From the NCBI GenBank assembly GCA_030141605.1, contig JAQGDQ010000893.1, positions 20,764 through 76,898 on the forward strand: 56,135 nt of DNA, written 5' to 3'. The stretch is from Tubiluchus corallicola (taxonomy: Eukaryota; Priapulida; Priapulimorpha; Priapulimorphida; Tubiluchidae). Of the stretch, positions 23,040 to 35,075 are shown piece after piece (position 1 is the stretch's first letter; every line of letters starts with the position of its first letter). The position numbers and the translations under genes are program-made. The notes beneath the pieces were generated by a model that was not told the DNA's origin, searched no databases, and saw only the letters and a program-made list of their open reading frames with translations.

Positions 23040-26000
23040 AGGCCTGAACTGTATTGAAGCCCATATGAATAAACCGGAATTTAATTTCTCGACATTCAGT
23101 CCGAAAAGGACTTGCAGAAATCTTGGTAAGTGAGATTAAACACCGTGTTGAGACTCTGTTGTGATGGAGAGGCCGATCTGTTAACTTGTTTAATAGGTTA
23201 AAGGAAACGTCAAGCATACTGTAAAGCTATACTTATTTCAATACTCGTAAAATGTTAGAAGGATTTAGTAACAAAAGTACGATAAGCGCCCTCATGTAAT
23301 TAGTAAAATAACTTTAAAGAAGCGAAAATTTCATGTTTGTGAACTTCAATTTTGAATGAAAATTCTTCCACCAATGACGTCGTTTATTGACTGTAGAAAA
23401 GCAGTGGACTGATTATTTCTGTCAAAAATATATATAAAATAAGTTTTTACAAAAAATAATTTCCTAATTTTGTGATATTTATCATGAAAATTGGTTAAGC
23501 TACAGAAGTTTAAATTAATTTAAGCTCATTGCACTTATGGAAAGTAACGATGCCCTTTCAAAAAGTCACTAAGCCACCACTTCCCGTCAAAATTTTCAAG
23601 ACTATCACTGCAAATGAAATTCTCTGTACAGCGGTAGTATAAATTAACTTTAATATTTGCAAATTTCTTTGTTTTATTTTTCTAAGCTTAAGATAACGTA
23701 GTAAACTAAACCCAAAGTTTCTAAGTGACTTATTTCCTTTAAACGAAGCAAAGTTAACCTCGTTACAGGTTCAGTTACAAATCTGACTGTTCAAATCACG
23801 CTTAATTCAAATCTGCTGGTTCTGAAACTCTAGCGGATATATAACCCCTTTTAACACTTTCTTAAACCGAAAACATTTAATGTAAAAAAGTTCCCTACAG
23901 CTTAGATTCAGAACTTTGAGCAACGAATTTATCAGAAATTGCATTTTTATATTTTGAGGATTGGAAGTTTAATGTCTTCCCTATCGTTCATATAGAGCTA
24001 GAGGCTTTTACTTTAATTTTAATATTAAAGACAGTCAAACATCTTCATAGAGCCGAGAAGTGAAAGTATTAATTCATGGTTACAAGGATCTTTCCTAAAC
24101 CCGTTGTGGCCTCCAATTTCTCCTTATCGAGGATAATCCGAAGCCATTTATTGCATTTTGCAGAATCTTATTGGAAATGAACCGTTTATTTATTATTTTC
24201 GTGCTAGGACAGTGAATAACTCCAAAACGATGGGACCTAGGACCAAACTTGGTGTGTATACACTTGAGGGTGGGGGACAGGTAGAGTGGCATGGTGACCT
24301 GTCACTTCAGGTCAATTGGTCAAGGACAGTGGACATCAGGTCATTTTTCCTTTGTCGGTCACCTCCTCCTAGGGCTTTGAGTTAAATTCAATTTTTTTTT
24401 CACAGGTACTTAGGTCATGTGGGGTCATGTGCACTAAGCTTTGTTTTGGAAATTGGAGAAAAGGAAAGCTCCGAGTTAGGAGCAAAATGTGAAAATTAGG
24501 GCATACGACTTTGTCGCTCAACTCCTCTTACAATGTTGGACTAGGAGTCAATGTTTATGCATGCGTGGGTGGGAGGGTGGATTTACATGTGCATTAGATG
24601 TGAGGCCTAGTCACGTGACATGACTCAAAGTGTTAAAATGGGGTCTGGTCAATAACTCCATATGTGTAAGGCCTAAAATCACGAAACTTGCAGAGTGGGC
24701 ACCCAACATAAGTAGCCATAAAATTGTATAGGTCCTCAGGGTCAAAGGTCACAGCAACAGAATGCAAAATGTGAAAACACAAAAATGTGAAATGACTAGG
24801 ACTCAATGTTCATGCATGTGTGAGTAGGCGAGTGACTTGGTCACGTGACATGGGCGAAAGTGTTATTATACGGTCTGGTCAATAACTCTGTAACTATAAG
24901 AGCTAGAATCACAAAACTTGTAGAGTAGGCAACTAATGTAGATCGTCAGAGAACTACCTAGAAATGGTGACCTGTGGGTCAAAGGTCATAGTAGAAAGAC
25001 CGAAAATGTGAAAATGAGGGAGAATGACTTTGTGACTCAATACTAGAAGCCCATGCTATTGTACGTATGGGTAGGCGGCCAAGGGTAGATGTGTACTAAG
25101 AATTTTTCGAAAAGTGGGCGTGACCAGGTCACGTGAGAAGCGAAAGTGTGAAAATGGCTTGCAATAAAATGGATTTCCTAGGTAATCAATCATTCAGCAA
25201 TAGCAAAATTATGATCTTGAAACAAACATCAAATCAGCAAAGGTTTTTCACTGTCAGCAGTTGCAATTTTGGTCATAATGCAGACAGAATTTTAAGTTTA
25301 TGACTTTGTAATAAACACGGTTTAGTTATATTTGTATTTTGTAGTGTTTATGTAAATTGTTTTACTCATGTTCATTTTGACGTAGTAATTAATTTAACGT
25401 AGCCATAGGATTTTTGCTCTAATTTTCTTTCTGTTCAAGTGTAGCGTTTAATCGCCTTACCATTATCATGTTCTAATCCTTGTACATTCACTTGTGAAAT
25501 GTTTGTAATGTAATAGTACCTATGCGCGTATTTTAAGTTTATCGTTCTTGTTTTCTATAAACAAAATTTCGATTTTAACAAATTTTGTTTTAACCACATA
25601 TTTGCACCTCGCGAAATGCTGAATTGAACTTTAAATCACCTGGGTTCTCAGTCGCCCAATAATCGCTTTCCCTCGTTTTTGTAAATAACGGAAGATTAAA
25701 AGTTCTAAAACATTTATAAAACAAGCATTTACTAAAATTTTATTTTTTCATTTTTATACTCCTTCGCGACACTTTGGAACTACGAAAAAGTGGATTGGCG
25801 CTACAGCGATGTTCACATTATAAAGGTGGGGTTATAATGAGGTTTGATTGTTGTGGTAAAACAAATAAACTAGGAATTCTTTAAATGATTTTAAATGTAT
25901 TTTCGAGCAATGTACCTTTAAAAATCTTTTTGAGAAAGTGCTATATATTATTAGAGGTCATGCGTTTAGAGGTCATGCTATTTTGCTTTAGTTGTTGCAG

Positions 26001-27385
26001 ATGAGCAAACATGCCTGTCACGACGAAGAGTTATTGTGGAAATGATTTATTAAAAAAAAGGAAACTTTGGTTTGCAACAGGAGCCGATTCCTGTGCCAGA
26101 AAAGTTTCCTCAAATATCCACATGCTGCAAAGTTGTTAAAAATGAAAACCCTGTGGGGGTATTTAGGAAAGCTGTCTGTACCATTCAAGGCTGGTCATTA
26201 CCCAGTCGTTCTCACGCTGCTAAAACTGCTTTGGAATCTGTAGAACCTCTTCAAAAACGGAGATTATTCTAATCTTGCTTTGTACTAAGGCGCTACCTGC
26301 TGTTCAGGTAAATACTTCACAAGGCTTATAGTTGAGCTGTTTTTCGTGTGCAGAAAGCATGTCTCAAGTGGTCAAAAGCGGTGGTCATTGTCAGGGCTTT
26401 TTCGGAATTGTTGAAGATTAAAATCTTTCTTTGTGTGCGAGTGTACAACCTGCTGTTCAGGTAAATACTTAACAGCCTTAATAATTGTGGTGCTTTCTTG
26501 CGTGCAGAGAGCAGGTCTTAAGTGGTCTGAAGTTCTAAAGCGGGGGTCATTATTTTCGGCATTTTTTCCAACAAAACTGAATTCCAGGCGAGATTGTTGA
26601 AGATTATAGTCTTTCTTTGTGCGCAGGGCATGAACCGCGCACTCAACTCAAACACGTCACAGGATTTGTAAAATCATTATAAGCTGCTCTTTGAGTGGGG
26701 AGAGCAACACAGGTGGTCAGTAATTTGGCCTTTTGTGTTATTTTAAGTTCTTTTCTAACTAATCATCACAGCTTTGAGAGGCAAAGATGAAGTAAACTGA
26801 CCATGCGCATCACTTCCTGTCAAGATTTTGAAAACATCATAAAAGCTCAGGAACGAACTAGACTTCAATGACGAGTACTTTTTGTAGAATGAAAGAAAAG
26901 TTTGCAGCATTTTAAATATTTTATTAAAGAGGGAGTACTGCTCATATGCGTGACACACGCAAAATAAAAATTCAACGCTCAATATTGACTTCACATTTTC
27001 CTCCATAAATGGCCCCGTTTAATCAGTGAAATTAAATTACAAACATTTTAGAAAGTTTGCAAATTAATAAAGGGTGACACTATACAGGCTCTAAATTGAC
27101 TTTAAACAGATAAATTAATGAAGCGAAATTATTACTAAATAACTATACGAGTATATTATTTAAATTAAATTATGCATTTATACGAAAAAAGGTGTTCTGC
27201 CATTGCATTATATATAAATTGTTTGTGCTTCATTTATCGAGCATTGTGACATTTCTTCTAATAGATTAATGATGGTCATTATTTAATTCTGAAGTGTCCA
27301 CTTCATCTTCATTTGTTGGGTCTTCTAAAATTTCATCTTCATCAGTTTTAACAGACAGAAAGTGGTGCCATACTTTAGGCTAGTA
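23040..27385 (-). mobile_element. Dispersed non-coding repeat, copy B (longest)
   Basis: Reverse-orientation relative of the 41.0-44.0 kb copy. Matching blocks are collinear when inverted: 23081-23200 with 43920-43975, 23210-23400 with 43690-43900, 23690-23850 with 43265-43400, 25840-26270 with 42110-42540, 26280-26740 (subrepeat core) with 41690-42110, and 26740-27385 with 40990-41680. The part at about 24.0-25.6 kb has no counterpart and holds another repeat. The innermost part near 27270-27360 (minus) has a short acidic open frame ending TSELNNDHH and a stop, possibly a fossil coding end. Confidence 0.75.
24200..25150. repeat. Diverged ~230-bp tandem units with DR1 motifs
   Basis: Units share ggtctggtcaataactc (24642 and 24872, 230 bp apart), aaaatcacgaaacttg, and gggtcaaaggtca (24739-24751 and 24976-24988). 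About four decayed units. They lie within copy B and are absent from the other copies, so they probably inserted later. Confidence 0.7.
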
Positions 27386-27550
27386 GCAATTGAAGAAGTT
27401 CCCACTTACACGTACAACGATACAGGTAAAGGACACTACACATAAATAACGAATGACGTGTAAGATATATGCCCTGGTGTTGGTAGCAGCTAGTTTCGAA
27501 CTCAAGACTGCAGACCGAAATTTAAGCCACTCGGCTGCCCAACCCACTCA
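27386..27550 (-). mobile_element. tRNA-derived SINE-like fragment
   Basis: On the minus strand the sequence starting near 27545 reads gggcagccgagtggcttaaa, then a short arm and gagttcgaaactagc. These resemble the A box of a Leu/Ser-type tRNA and a B box (GGTTCGAANCC). There is no proper acceptor stem or variable arm, so this is not a functional tRNA. It abuts the end of repeat copy B. Confidence 0.5.
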
Positions 27551-28307
27551 TTGCTCGTAATATAATTCTAGTCTAATAAGACGTGACTAATAATGTTCAT
27601 TGTTGCTGTAACATTTTCCAGAAACACATCCGAGAATAACATTGGCTGGATAAACCTAGTGCAGTAATGGAGTTAAAGGCAATTTCATCGTGCGGGCAGT
27701 ACTTCGTACAGTTGAATACATACCAATGGGGCAGGTTTTTCGAGTGTCTACATTGTAAAATTAGTGGCTCCACTGTTGACCATAATTTCATGATGTCCAG
27801 GTTCCTTGGTCATCCATTCATCCTGTGTTTACCTCACATGATCAAGCTCTGACAACTCTTTACATAATTAACCTAAACGTATAAGCCATTAAATTCAAGA
27901 AATAAATCTGAACCTTCATTGTTTTCAATCTGTCGTTACATGATCAAGTCTCTGTCACGTGCTTGCGGATTTTTTACTTGCGATTTTGAAATGATTTTTA
28001 CCTCTGTGAACTTAACATTTCCAACACGGAAAATTAAGATAAAATGTGGAAATCAACTGTAAGAAAATACGAGAATTCAACCACCAAACGTTGATTCCAA
28101 TATTATTTCTCATTTTATCCGCCTATGTTTAGTAAATGCGCATGAGAAGCTGAGTGCATTCAATTCAGTCATTGAAATATTTTTTTCCATTGAATTATAA
28201 TTATTCATTGTATTATTCATTAGCTAAACAATTATAGATATTAAAATTAAATCATGAAGTATTGTTATTATGGTTAAAATGCTTAACGTCTAAGATAACA
28301 GTTTGAT
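27551..28307. other. Non-coding stretch, nothing recognised
   Basis: AT-rich DNA without a supported feature. Confidence 0.5.
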
Positions 28308-29933
28308 AACCAATGAAGTGAACTCGTCGTCGCCAGGAACCACTCTGAGGTTTTGGCTCTCTGTACGGGTTTCAGGCTGAAGATTGGAACTAACCAATGA
28401 AGTGCACTCGTCGTGGCCAGGAACCACTCTGAGGTTTTGGCTCTCTGTACGGGTTCCAGGCTGAAGACTGGAACTAACCAATGAAGTGCACTCGTCGTCT
28501 CCAGGAACCACTCTGAGGTTTTGGCTCTCTGTACTGGTTCCAGGCTGAAGACTGGAACTAACCAATGAAGTGAACTCGTCGTCTCCAGGAACCACTCTGA
28601 GGTTTTGGCTCTCTGTACGGGTTCCAGGCTGAAGACTGGAACTAACCAATGAAGTGCACACGTCGTCTCCAGGAACCACTCTGAGGTTTTGGCTCTCTGT
28701 ACGGGTTCCAGGCAAAAGATTGGAACTAACCAATGAAGTGCACTCGTCATCTCCAGGGACCACTCTGAGGTTTTGGCTCTATGTACGGGTTCCAGGCTGA
28801 AGACTGGAACTAACCAATGAAGTGCACTCGTCGTCTCCAGGAACCACTCTGAGGTTTTGGCTCTATGTACGGGTTCCAGGCTGAAGACTGGAACTAACCA
28901 ATGAAGTGCGCTCGTCGTCGCCAGGAACCACTCTGAGGTTTTGGCTCACTGTACAGGTTCCAGGCTGAAGACTGGAGCTAACCAATGAAGTGCACTCGTC
29001 GTCTCCAGGGACCACTCTGAGGTTTTGGCTCTATGTACGGGTTCCAGGCTGAAGACTGGAGCTAACCAATGAAGTGCACTCGTCATCTCCAGGAACCACT
29101 CTGAGGTTTTGGCTCTCTGTACGGGTTCCAGGCTGAAGATTGGAACTAACCAATGAAGTGCACTCGTCATCTCCAGGAACCACTCTGAGGTTTTGGCTCT
29201 CTGTACGGGTTCCAGGCTGAAGATTGGAACTAACCAATGAAGTGCACTCGTCATCTCCAGGAACCACTCTGAGGTTTTGGCTCTCTGTACGGGTTCCAGG
29301 CTGAAGATTGGAACTAACCAATGAAGTGCACTCGTCATCTCCAGGAACCACTCTGAGGTTTTGGCTCTCTGTACGGGTTCCAGGCTGAAGATTGGAACTA
29401 ACCAATGAAGTGCACTCGTCATCTCCAGGAACCACTCTGAGGTTTTGGCTCTCTGTACGGGTTCCAGGCTGAAGATTGGAACTAACCAATGAAGTGCACT
29501 CGTCATCTCCAGGAACCACTCTGAGGTTTTGGCTCTCTGTACGGGTTCCAGGCTGAAGATTGGAACTAACCAATGAAGTGCACTCGTCATCTCCAGGAAC
29601 CACTCTGAGGTTTTGGCTCTCTGTACGGGTTCCAGGCTGAAGATTGGAACTAACCAATGAAGTGCACTCGTCATCTCCAGGAACCACTCTGAGGTTTTGG
29701 CTCTCTGTACGGGTTCCAGGCTGAAGATTGGAACTAACCAATGAAGTGCACTCGTCATCTCCAGGAACCACTCTGAGGTTTTGGCTCTCTGTACGGGTTC
29801 CAGGCTGAAGATTGGAACTAACCAATGAAGTGCACTCGTCATCTCCAGGAACCACTCTGAGGTTTTGGCTCTCTGTACAGGTTTCAGGCTAAAGATTGGA
29901 ACTAACCAATGAAGTGAACTCGTCGTCGCCAGG
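28308..29933 (-). repeat. 84-bp minisatellite, about 19 copies
   Basis: Unit aaccaatgaagtgcactcgt, catctccaggaaccactctg, aggttttggctctctgtacg, ggttccaggctgaagattgg, aact. The right half (about 29070-29860) is near-identical, while the left half shows cumulative substitutions (cgtcgt/catct, gactgg/gattgg, gaactc). The period is divisible by 3, giving two overlapping minus-strand frames of up to 298 codons. No start context, domain or flanking exon supports a gene. Confidence 0.95.
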
Positions 29934-30010
29934 ACTAAATTGTTATGTTATGAGAATCTAAATATTGTTATGAGAAAAACAATGGCGTCTGGTTACATTT
30001 CGCCCCCCAT

Positions 30011-30315
30011 CTTTAAGCCTCGGACCCACCTGTGACACACTATCGCATCCATCAGACAACACAAGTGTACTTTCTGACATGATGACGTTGCACAGATACT
30101 ATGAGTGAAAAGATTAAAATAATGACAATTGCATTGCAAGGTAACTTAAATTAAAATTAGTCTTTTGTCATGGTCAGAAACATTCTCAACTAGTTTTTAA
30201 TTTCAATTTCATTAATTTTAATTTAAATTACCTTGCATTTCAATTGTCATTATTTTAATCTTTTACTCATAGTATCTATGCAACGTCAATATGTCATCAT
30301 GTCCGAGGCTTAAAG
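30011..30315. repeat. Long imperfect inverted repeat (fold-back)
   Basis: ctttaagcctcggac at 30011 pairs with gtccgaggcttaaag at 30301. Inner arms of about 85 bp at about 30073-30160 and 30210-30298 pair through tctgacatgatgacgttg and agattaaaataatgacaatt. The left arm has an unpaired ~47-bp insert. A further partial copy of the loop continues to about 30360. No transposase; TSD not evident. Confidence 0.75.
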
Positions 30316-30479
30316 AAGAAATTAAAAACAAGATGACAATGTTTCTGACATGGTCAAAAACAGAAGATTTTGCAAACGATAATTTCAAAAATGAGCCTCA
30401 AAATGAAGAGACGGCAGCGTTTGTTTGAAAGTTATTATTTTCACCTTGCTTGAACACACAGGAAGTGCATTTCTAAATG

Positions 30480-31090
30480 AAACCTCAGTTTTACGCGTCA
30501 CCCAAGGGCCAAAGGTCAACCAATCTCGGAATGAATTTAAATCATTAAATTTCGCTCACTGAGACCATTTACGCTTTGTAGTATTGATACACTACAACTT
30601 ACTTTTGGATAACTCTTGAACACACTTGTCTCCTTGTCTCATATTTTGCCCCTAATGTGTCAAAAGTTAAGGATTCACATTGTAATCTACGCAATTCGAA
30701 TCGACTAATTGAGAATTTTCATCTGATCTTCTACATGGTACTATTCGTAGTCACTCGATGATTTCTGTTCCCGACCCCCATTTTTCGATTTTGCCCCCTT
30801 CTGGAGTCAGAGACCAAGTCTCAGCATAACTTGCATCATTTGGTTTGTCTCATCGAGCTTTTGTTTGATAAACTTCAAACTAATTTCGGTCGACACAGGA
30901 AATCCTGTGTCTCCTCGACCCCTATTTTGCCCCCTAGCTGGGTCACGGGTTTGCTGTTCTCATTGTAATCTATGCCATTCAATCCGCCTTATCGAGACCT
31001 TTTATTTGATGTGTGACAAGGTACCATTGCTCAACACTCGGTGTACTTCGGTTTCCTACCACCATTTTTCGGTTTTTGCCACCTAGTGGA
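30480..31090. repeat. Highly diverged ~200-bp repeated units
   Basis: Three or four loose repeats share segments such as ttttgccccct, tcattgtaatctaygc, tcatcgagctttt and ttatcgagacctttt. Identity is low, so unit borders are approximate. The first unit has a DR1-like gggccaaaggtca. Confidence 0.5.
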
Positions 31091-31510
31091 AAATTTTCCT
31101 ACACTCGCATGACCCATATTTTGTGATAAGCCACGATACCTCCCAGTAACATACCGAATATTGTGGCCCTTGCTGAAAAAGTATGGGAGCAGAACGATCT
31201 GAAATCAGAAGCAGCAAAAGGAGCAGAAGGTCCGTGACGTTTGAGCCGGAATGAAAAATTCGCATAAAACAAAAAATAGACATTTTTTCTTTAAGTTTTT
31301 AACTCTGTATCTTCATCGAAGAAAGGCCTTTTTTAGTTTTCAAGCTGGGGGCTATTATTTACTTATAATTTTTTATGATTTACAGCGGTAAAACAGGTAA
31401 AAAAGGTATAACTCAGGTGAACTGCACATTGTTGATTTTTTACTTTGTATGGCGGGGATGGTGATCTAGCAGAATGTAAAAAGACCCGCTTTTTATTTAG
31501 CGCAAAAACT
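31091..31510. other. Non-coding stretch, nothing recognised
   Basis: No supported gene; the short ORFs are chance. Confidence 0.45.
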
Positions 31511-31700
31511 AGTCAGGGTGGGGAAGGAGAGTCAGGGTGGAGAAGGAGAGCCAGGGTGGAGAAGGAGAGCCAGGGTGGAGAAGGAGAGCCAGGGTGGAGA
31601 AGGAGAGCCAGGGTGGAGAAGGAGAGTCAGGGTGGAGAAGGAGAGCCAGGGTGGAGAAGGAGAGCCAGGGTGGAGAAGGAGAGTCAGGGTAGAGAAGGAA
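31511..31700 (+). repeat. 19-bp purine-rich minisatellite, about 10 copies
   Basis: Unit gccagggtggagaaggaga. A C/T switch (gccagg/gtcagg) alternates between copies. Strong purine strand asymmetry. ORFs across it are artefacts. Confidence 0.95.
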
Positions 31701-31894
31701 CAAGAGTTTTTGACACAAAATTAAAGCACACGTGACTTAAATTGATGAAGGAAAATTTAACGGCATGATTACGATACAGAGAAACGCAAAGCTGTTTAAA
31801 AGACAAAACAAGATTGAAATTAATGTGTCTGTTCGTGATAAGAACAACAAGAATTATCCAACAAAACAAAGTAATTGCTGAATTCACATTAGCG

Positions 31895-33162
31895 TCAGCT
31901 AGAAAACGGGCTGTTCAGTGAGACTAAGCTGGAATATTTCTCACCAAAACATTTATCATTATACCACCATGCACTCATGGCTTTGTAGGCACCAAAGTAA
32001 TTTCTTTCAAATTCTTTCCTCTCAAACACTGAATTTTGTTTGTGAAGTTTTTTACATAACTCACACCAAAAGTCTTGTGTGTGTTTTAAACGTATCCTGT
32101 AATAATTACTGTAAGTTGGAAACATCAAATCGCTTTCTGATGTATTTTCCACAAAAAGTATTTACTATATTCTTCCTCTGTCATACTTTGTAAGAATTTT
32201 GCTAGCATTTCTGGTGTGGCAAAGTCATCCACATTGATGTAGGAATTTGGAGGAAGAAAGTGGGTGTAGTTTGCACCACCTAAAACTATTGGCACGACGT
32301 CATATTGCAGCGTGGCATAAACTTTTTCTGTAATATAATCATTACACACGGAGTTCTCAAAAGCCAAGTAGAACTTGTAATTCTTTTCCATAAACTTGTA
32401 TGTGTTTTTGGAATCCCGCTTAGACTTTTCATTTTGACATTTCAAGTATATATCAACAGCAATGAACTTCTTCAAATGATACACGTAATGTTCTCTTAAA
32501 CTTGCTGTTTCACAATGGCTTACAAACCAAGCAACAAGTCTAGACTTTCTGTGTCTTCGGTGTTGACCAAACATGTATTGTTCTCCCGGACCACGTCTGA
32601 TTATATCTCCATATTTTAACACGATATCAGAATCTAATCTGTACGTCATTGTCCAATGTATGAAGCCATCTAATTCGCTTAAATTTGCTTTCGTATAATG
32701 TGGTGATTCTGCTAAATACAAAACCCATTTCTGTCCTTCTAGTCGTTCTACAAGACTGGGTTTAAGGTAATCATCAAATGGGTGAATAACAACAGCACTG
32801 CTTTTAGTCAATAGAGAGCGATTGTTTGTAGTTTCACAGTAGGAAGAATCAAGTGGACAGTTCTCAACAAATGGTTTCCTGCCAAATCCCCATCTAAAAT
32901 CTTTATTACTGTGTAATTTATTCCAGAGTAAGATAAGCTTTGTTGTTCCGGTGCTGCTGAGTCTGCTTAATTTAGGCTCCGATTTTGCACAAATATGGGA
33001 ATAGGGATTATCGCAAACAGTATGCTGAAAATCTACGCCCGTTCCTGTCTTTTGAGTCACGTGCGAGACAGTTAAACAATAACATACCAAAATGGTTAAA
33101 ATCACTGCAAAAATCGTCTTGGTTAAAATTGTTGTTTTGTAGCAGTTTTTTAAAGAATACAT
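31895..33162 (-). CDS. Alpha-1,3-fucosyltransferase (GT10), one frameshift
   Basis: Golgi type II enzyme expected to transfer fucose from GDP-fucose to N-acetyllactosamine-type or N-glycan acceptors. ATG at 33160-33162; membrane anchor about residues 12-32; catalytic domain about 75-340. GT10 motifs are LVAWFVSHCETASLREHYV (209-227), VDIYLKC (236-242) and the family hallmark FENSVCNDYITEKVY (268-282), then VPIVLGGANY. The first frame stops at 32125. A second minus frame (to 31895) continues with the expected C-terminal features, including YRIRLKHTQDFWCELCKKLH and a terminal MSAWWYNDKC. The shift falls at about 32125-32152, close to short T and A runs, and one missing base would explain it. 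The gene is single-exon, about 420 residues if joined. It may be an assembly indel or a young pseudogene. Confidence 0.85.
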
Positions 33163-34658
33163 TTTACACTATAAAAGTAGCTTGTTGAAATACAAAAACG
33201 GAAAAAAACTTACATTGGCGAACACAAAAGAACACAGTAGACTTTTCACGAAATTGGTAATGGTGGTAACATTGTCGCTAGCATAATCATTTGGTGCTAC
33301 GCTTGTGTAAAAAGAGCGTCAGTATGTCAAGCATAGCTTCGGTTGACATGCTCCTGAAATGCGCTGCACAAATAAGAACAGTAACTGCAAATTATAGAAT
33401 TTCGTATGCATTCTTACCAAACTGTTTATGCTCTTTTTATGATTTACAATAAAATTTCATTTTAAGCAGCGGTTGTTGCTCAACAAGTAACTTCTCGTGA
33501 CAGAGTACGCAAAAGGAGGCGCGTTACTGCATTGATAATGTTTATGCAGTACGCAATCATACTCGTAGAAAGTCGTCGAAAAACAACTATCTAGAAGAGG
33601 TATGAAAAAATGGAACCATACTTTAGGCTTGTAGCAATTGACGAAGTTGGCAAAAATGGCACTGCGCGACATTATATAGAAACTGACACGTTGGTAAAGC
33701 AAAACATCATACAGAAAATGACAAACTATCAGTCTCGTATGCTTGAAACGCTTTTGTTATATATTTTTATATAGTTTGATACAGATAAATTCAGAATTCA
33801 ACTAAAGTGTCTGCAAACCGGTGTAATAGATATGGTATGTAATATTGTGTCAAAATAAAATGAACTTGAATTTGAAAAAAATAGATATTTCAAATACAGT
33901 CTCGTTTCAAGCCATTTGTCTCTTGATCTCTCGTCTCTCTCGGCTCAGAGGTGTGACTAGTTTTGTTTACCCCATAGGTGCGCCCTAGGACTCGTCAAAC
34001 TAGGTCACCTTGTTTGGGTTCTATAATCACGACCTGATCATGACGTGTTTTTTGCCTTGCAATTAAAATGGACTTCCCCGGCTGAGACGGTAGATTAAAC
34101 ATTAATTATAAATAAACTAAACATTTTATTTACAGTTGACAGCGTTCTTTATATGGACGTGGACCTAGTCTGTTGGATAAACTGGCATTCAACGCCTGAG
34201 AGAATCTGAAAAAAGGCGAGCGGTTTTATATCGACGTATCCCCTTACTTACGATGCCCACTGACTACAGTTGCATAGAATTACCTGGAGTAAAAAAAACA
34301 TATTAAAACCTTTATATTGAAACAGGACGTTGGCCTAGAATCAAATGGACTTGTACTTGCGATGTAACACAGCTGAAACATAGAAGTGAACACGAGACAG
34401 TCAGTTATGGCAATCAGTCTGCAAGAACTTGTTAAAGCTTGAGGAAATTTCCAGAGGAAAGTTCTCAAACAATATATCACATTGTATCAAGTGCATCAAC
34501 GAACACGAAAAAAAAATCACCAAGAAAGTTCAAAACATCTGCTACCACCGTCTCGTCCTAAACTGAAGTTCTTTTTTATTTCGAAGTGCTACTTAGCTAT
34601 GTAGAAAATAATAACCTTTCGAATAGCAGATCTCAAACGCACATTTTGGTGTTTGCTA
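33163..34658. other. Intergenic, between divergent GT10 and sulfotransferase genes
   Basis: The two genes point away from each other, so both promoters should lie here. A short open frame with ATG at about 33609 (PYFRLVAIDEVGKNG...) shares its first 10 or so residues with a frame at about 27365, at the edge of repeat copy B. This points to a repeat-borne sequence. Nothing else was recognised. Confidence 0.45.
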
Positions 34659-35075
34659 ATGTTATGCGGCTTTTTCTATATAATTTCAGTAATTTATGAA
34701 TCAACATTCAATAATGATATTTCATGCCAAGGCAAATACCATCACTTTTTCGATTATTTTCTTCAGCAAAAGTGTTATGAAAACGACATTGCTAAACTTA
34801 ATCTTGAAAGATTACAACGGATTACAGAGGTGTGCAAAAATATAGGCAATTCAACAAGAGGTAAAATTGATTATAGATATATTTTAGTTAGTGATCAACA
34901 CAGATTTTTATGCTGTCACATTCCAAAGATTGCTACAACTGTGTGGAAGCATATTCTTTCTGCTTTACAAGAAAATCGCAGCTTGAATAATGTAATTTTG
35001 CGTAGCTATGGAGTTCATATACCTCAAAATGAAAACCATCTAGGAAAATATTCCAAAGAGCAAATGGAAAAGTAG
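34659..35075 (+). CDS. Carbohydrate sulfotransferase N-terminal part, truncated
   Basis: ATG at 34659 is followed by a hydrophobic anchor (about residues 1-13). The frame then has the start of a sulfotransfer_2 domain of the HNK-1/chondroitin/dermatan sulfotransferase group: RYILVSDQHRFLCCHIPKIA, where CHIPKIATTVWKHIL is the 5'-phosphosulfate-binding (PAPS) motif, then GVHIP and LGKYSKEQMEK. In the family this last block precedes the Arg-rich 3'-phosphate-binding motif, which is absent. The frame ends at TAG (35073-35075) in the first unit of the 40-bp array. Donor-like GTAGGT or GTAAAA follow, so 34659 to about 35071 may be exon 1. No second exon was found to 39 kb. At 138 residues it is well under half the usual length and probably non-functional as seen. 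Confidence 0.7.
   Translation: MLCGFFYIISVIYESTFNNDISCQGKYHHFFDYFLQQKCYENDIAKLNLERLQRITEVCKNIGNSTRGKIDYRYILVSDQHRFLCCHIPKIATTVWKHILSALQENRSLNNVILRSYGVHIPQNENHLGKYSKEQMEK

Noticed and set aside
27480-27545. Functional tRNA gene
   Set aside because: A- and B-box-like motifs are present, but no closed acceptor stem, anticodon loop or variable arm; better as a SINE head.
28290-29855. Two overlapping minus ORFs of 155-298 codons as a repeat protein gene
   Set aside because: The 84-bp period is divisible by 3, so open frames are automatic. No start context, anchor, domain or exon flank.
31445-31735. ORF of 96 codons with GWRRRARVEKESQGG repeats
   Set aside because: Translation of the 19-bp array in rotating frames; no other support.
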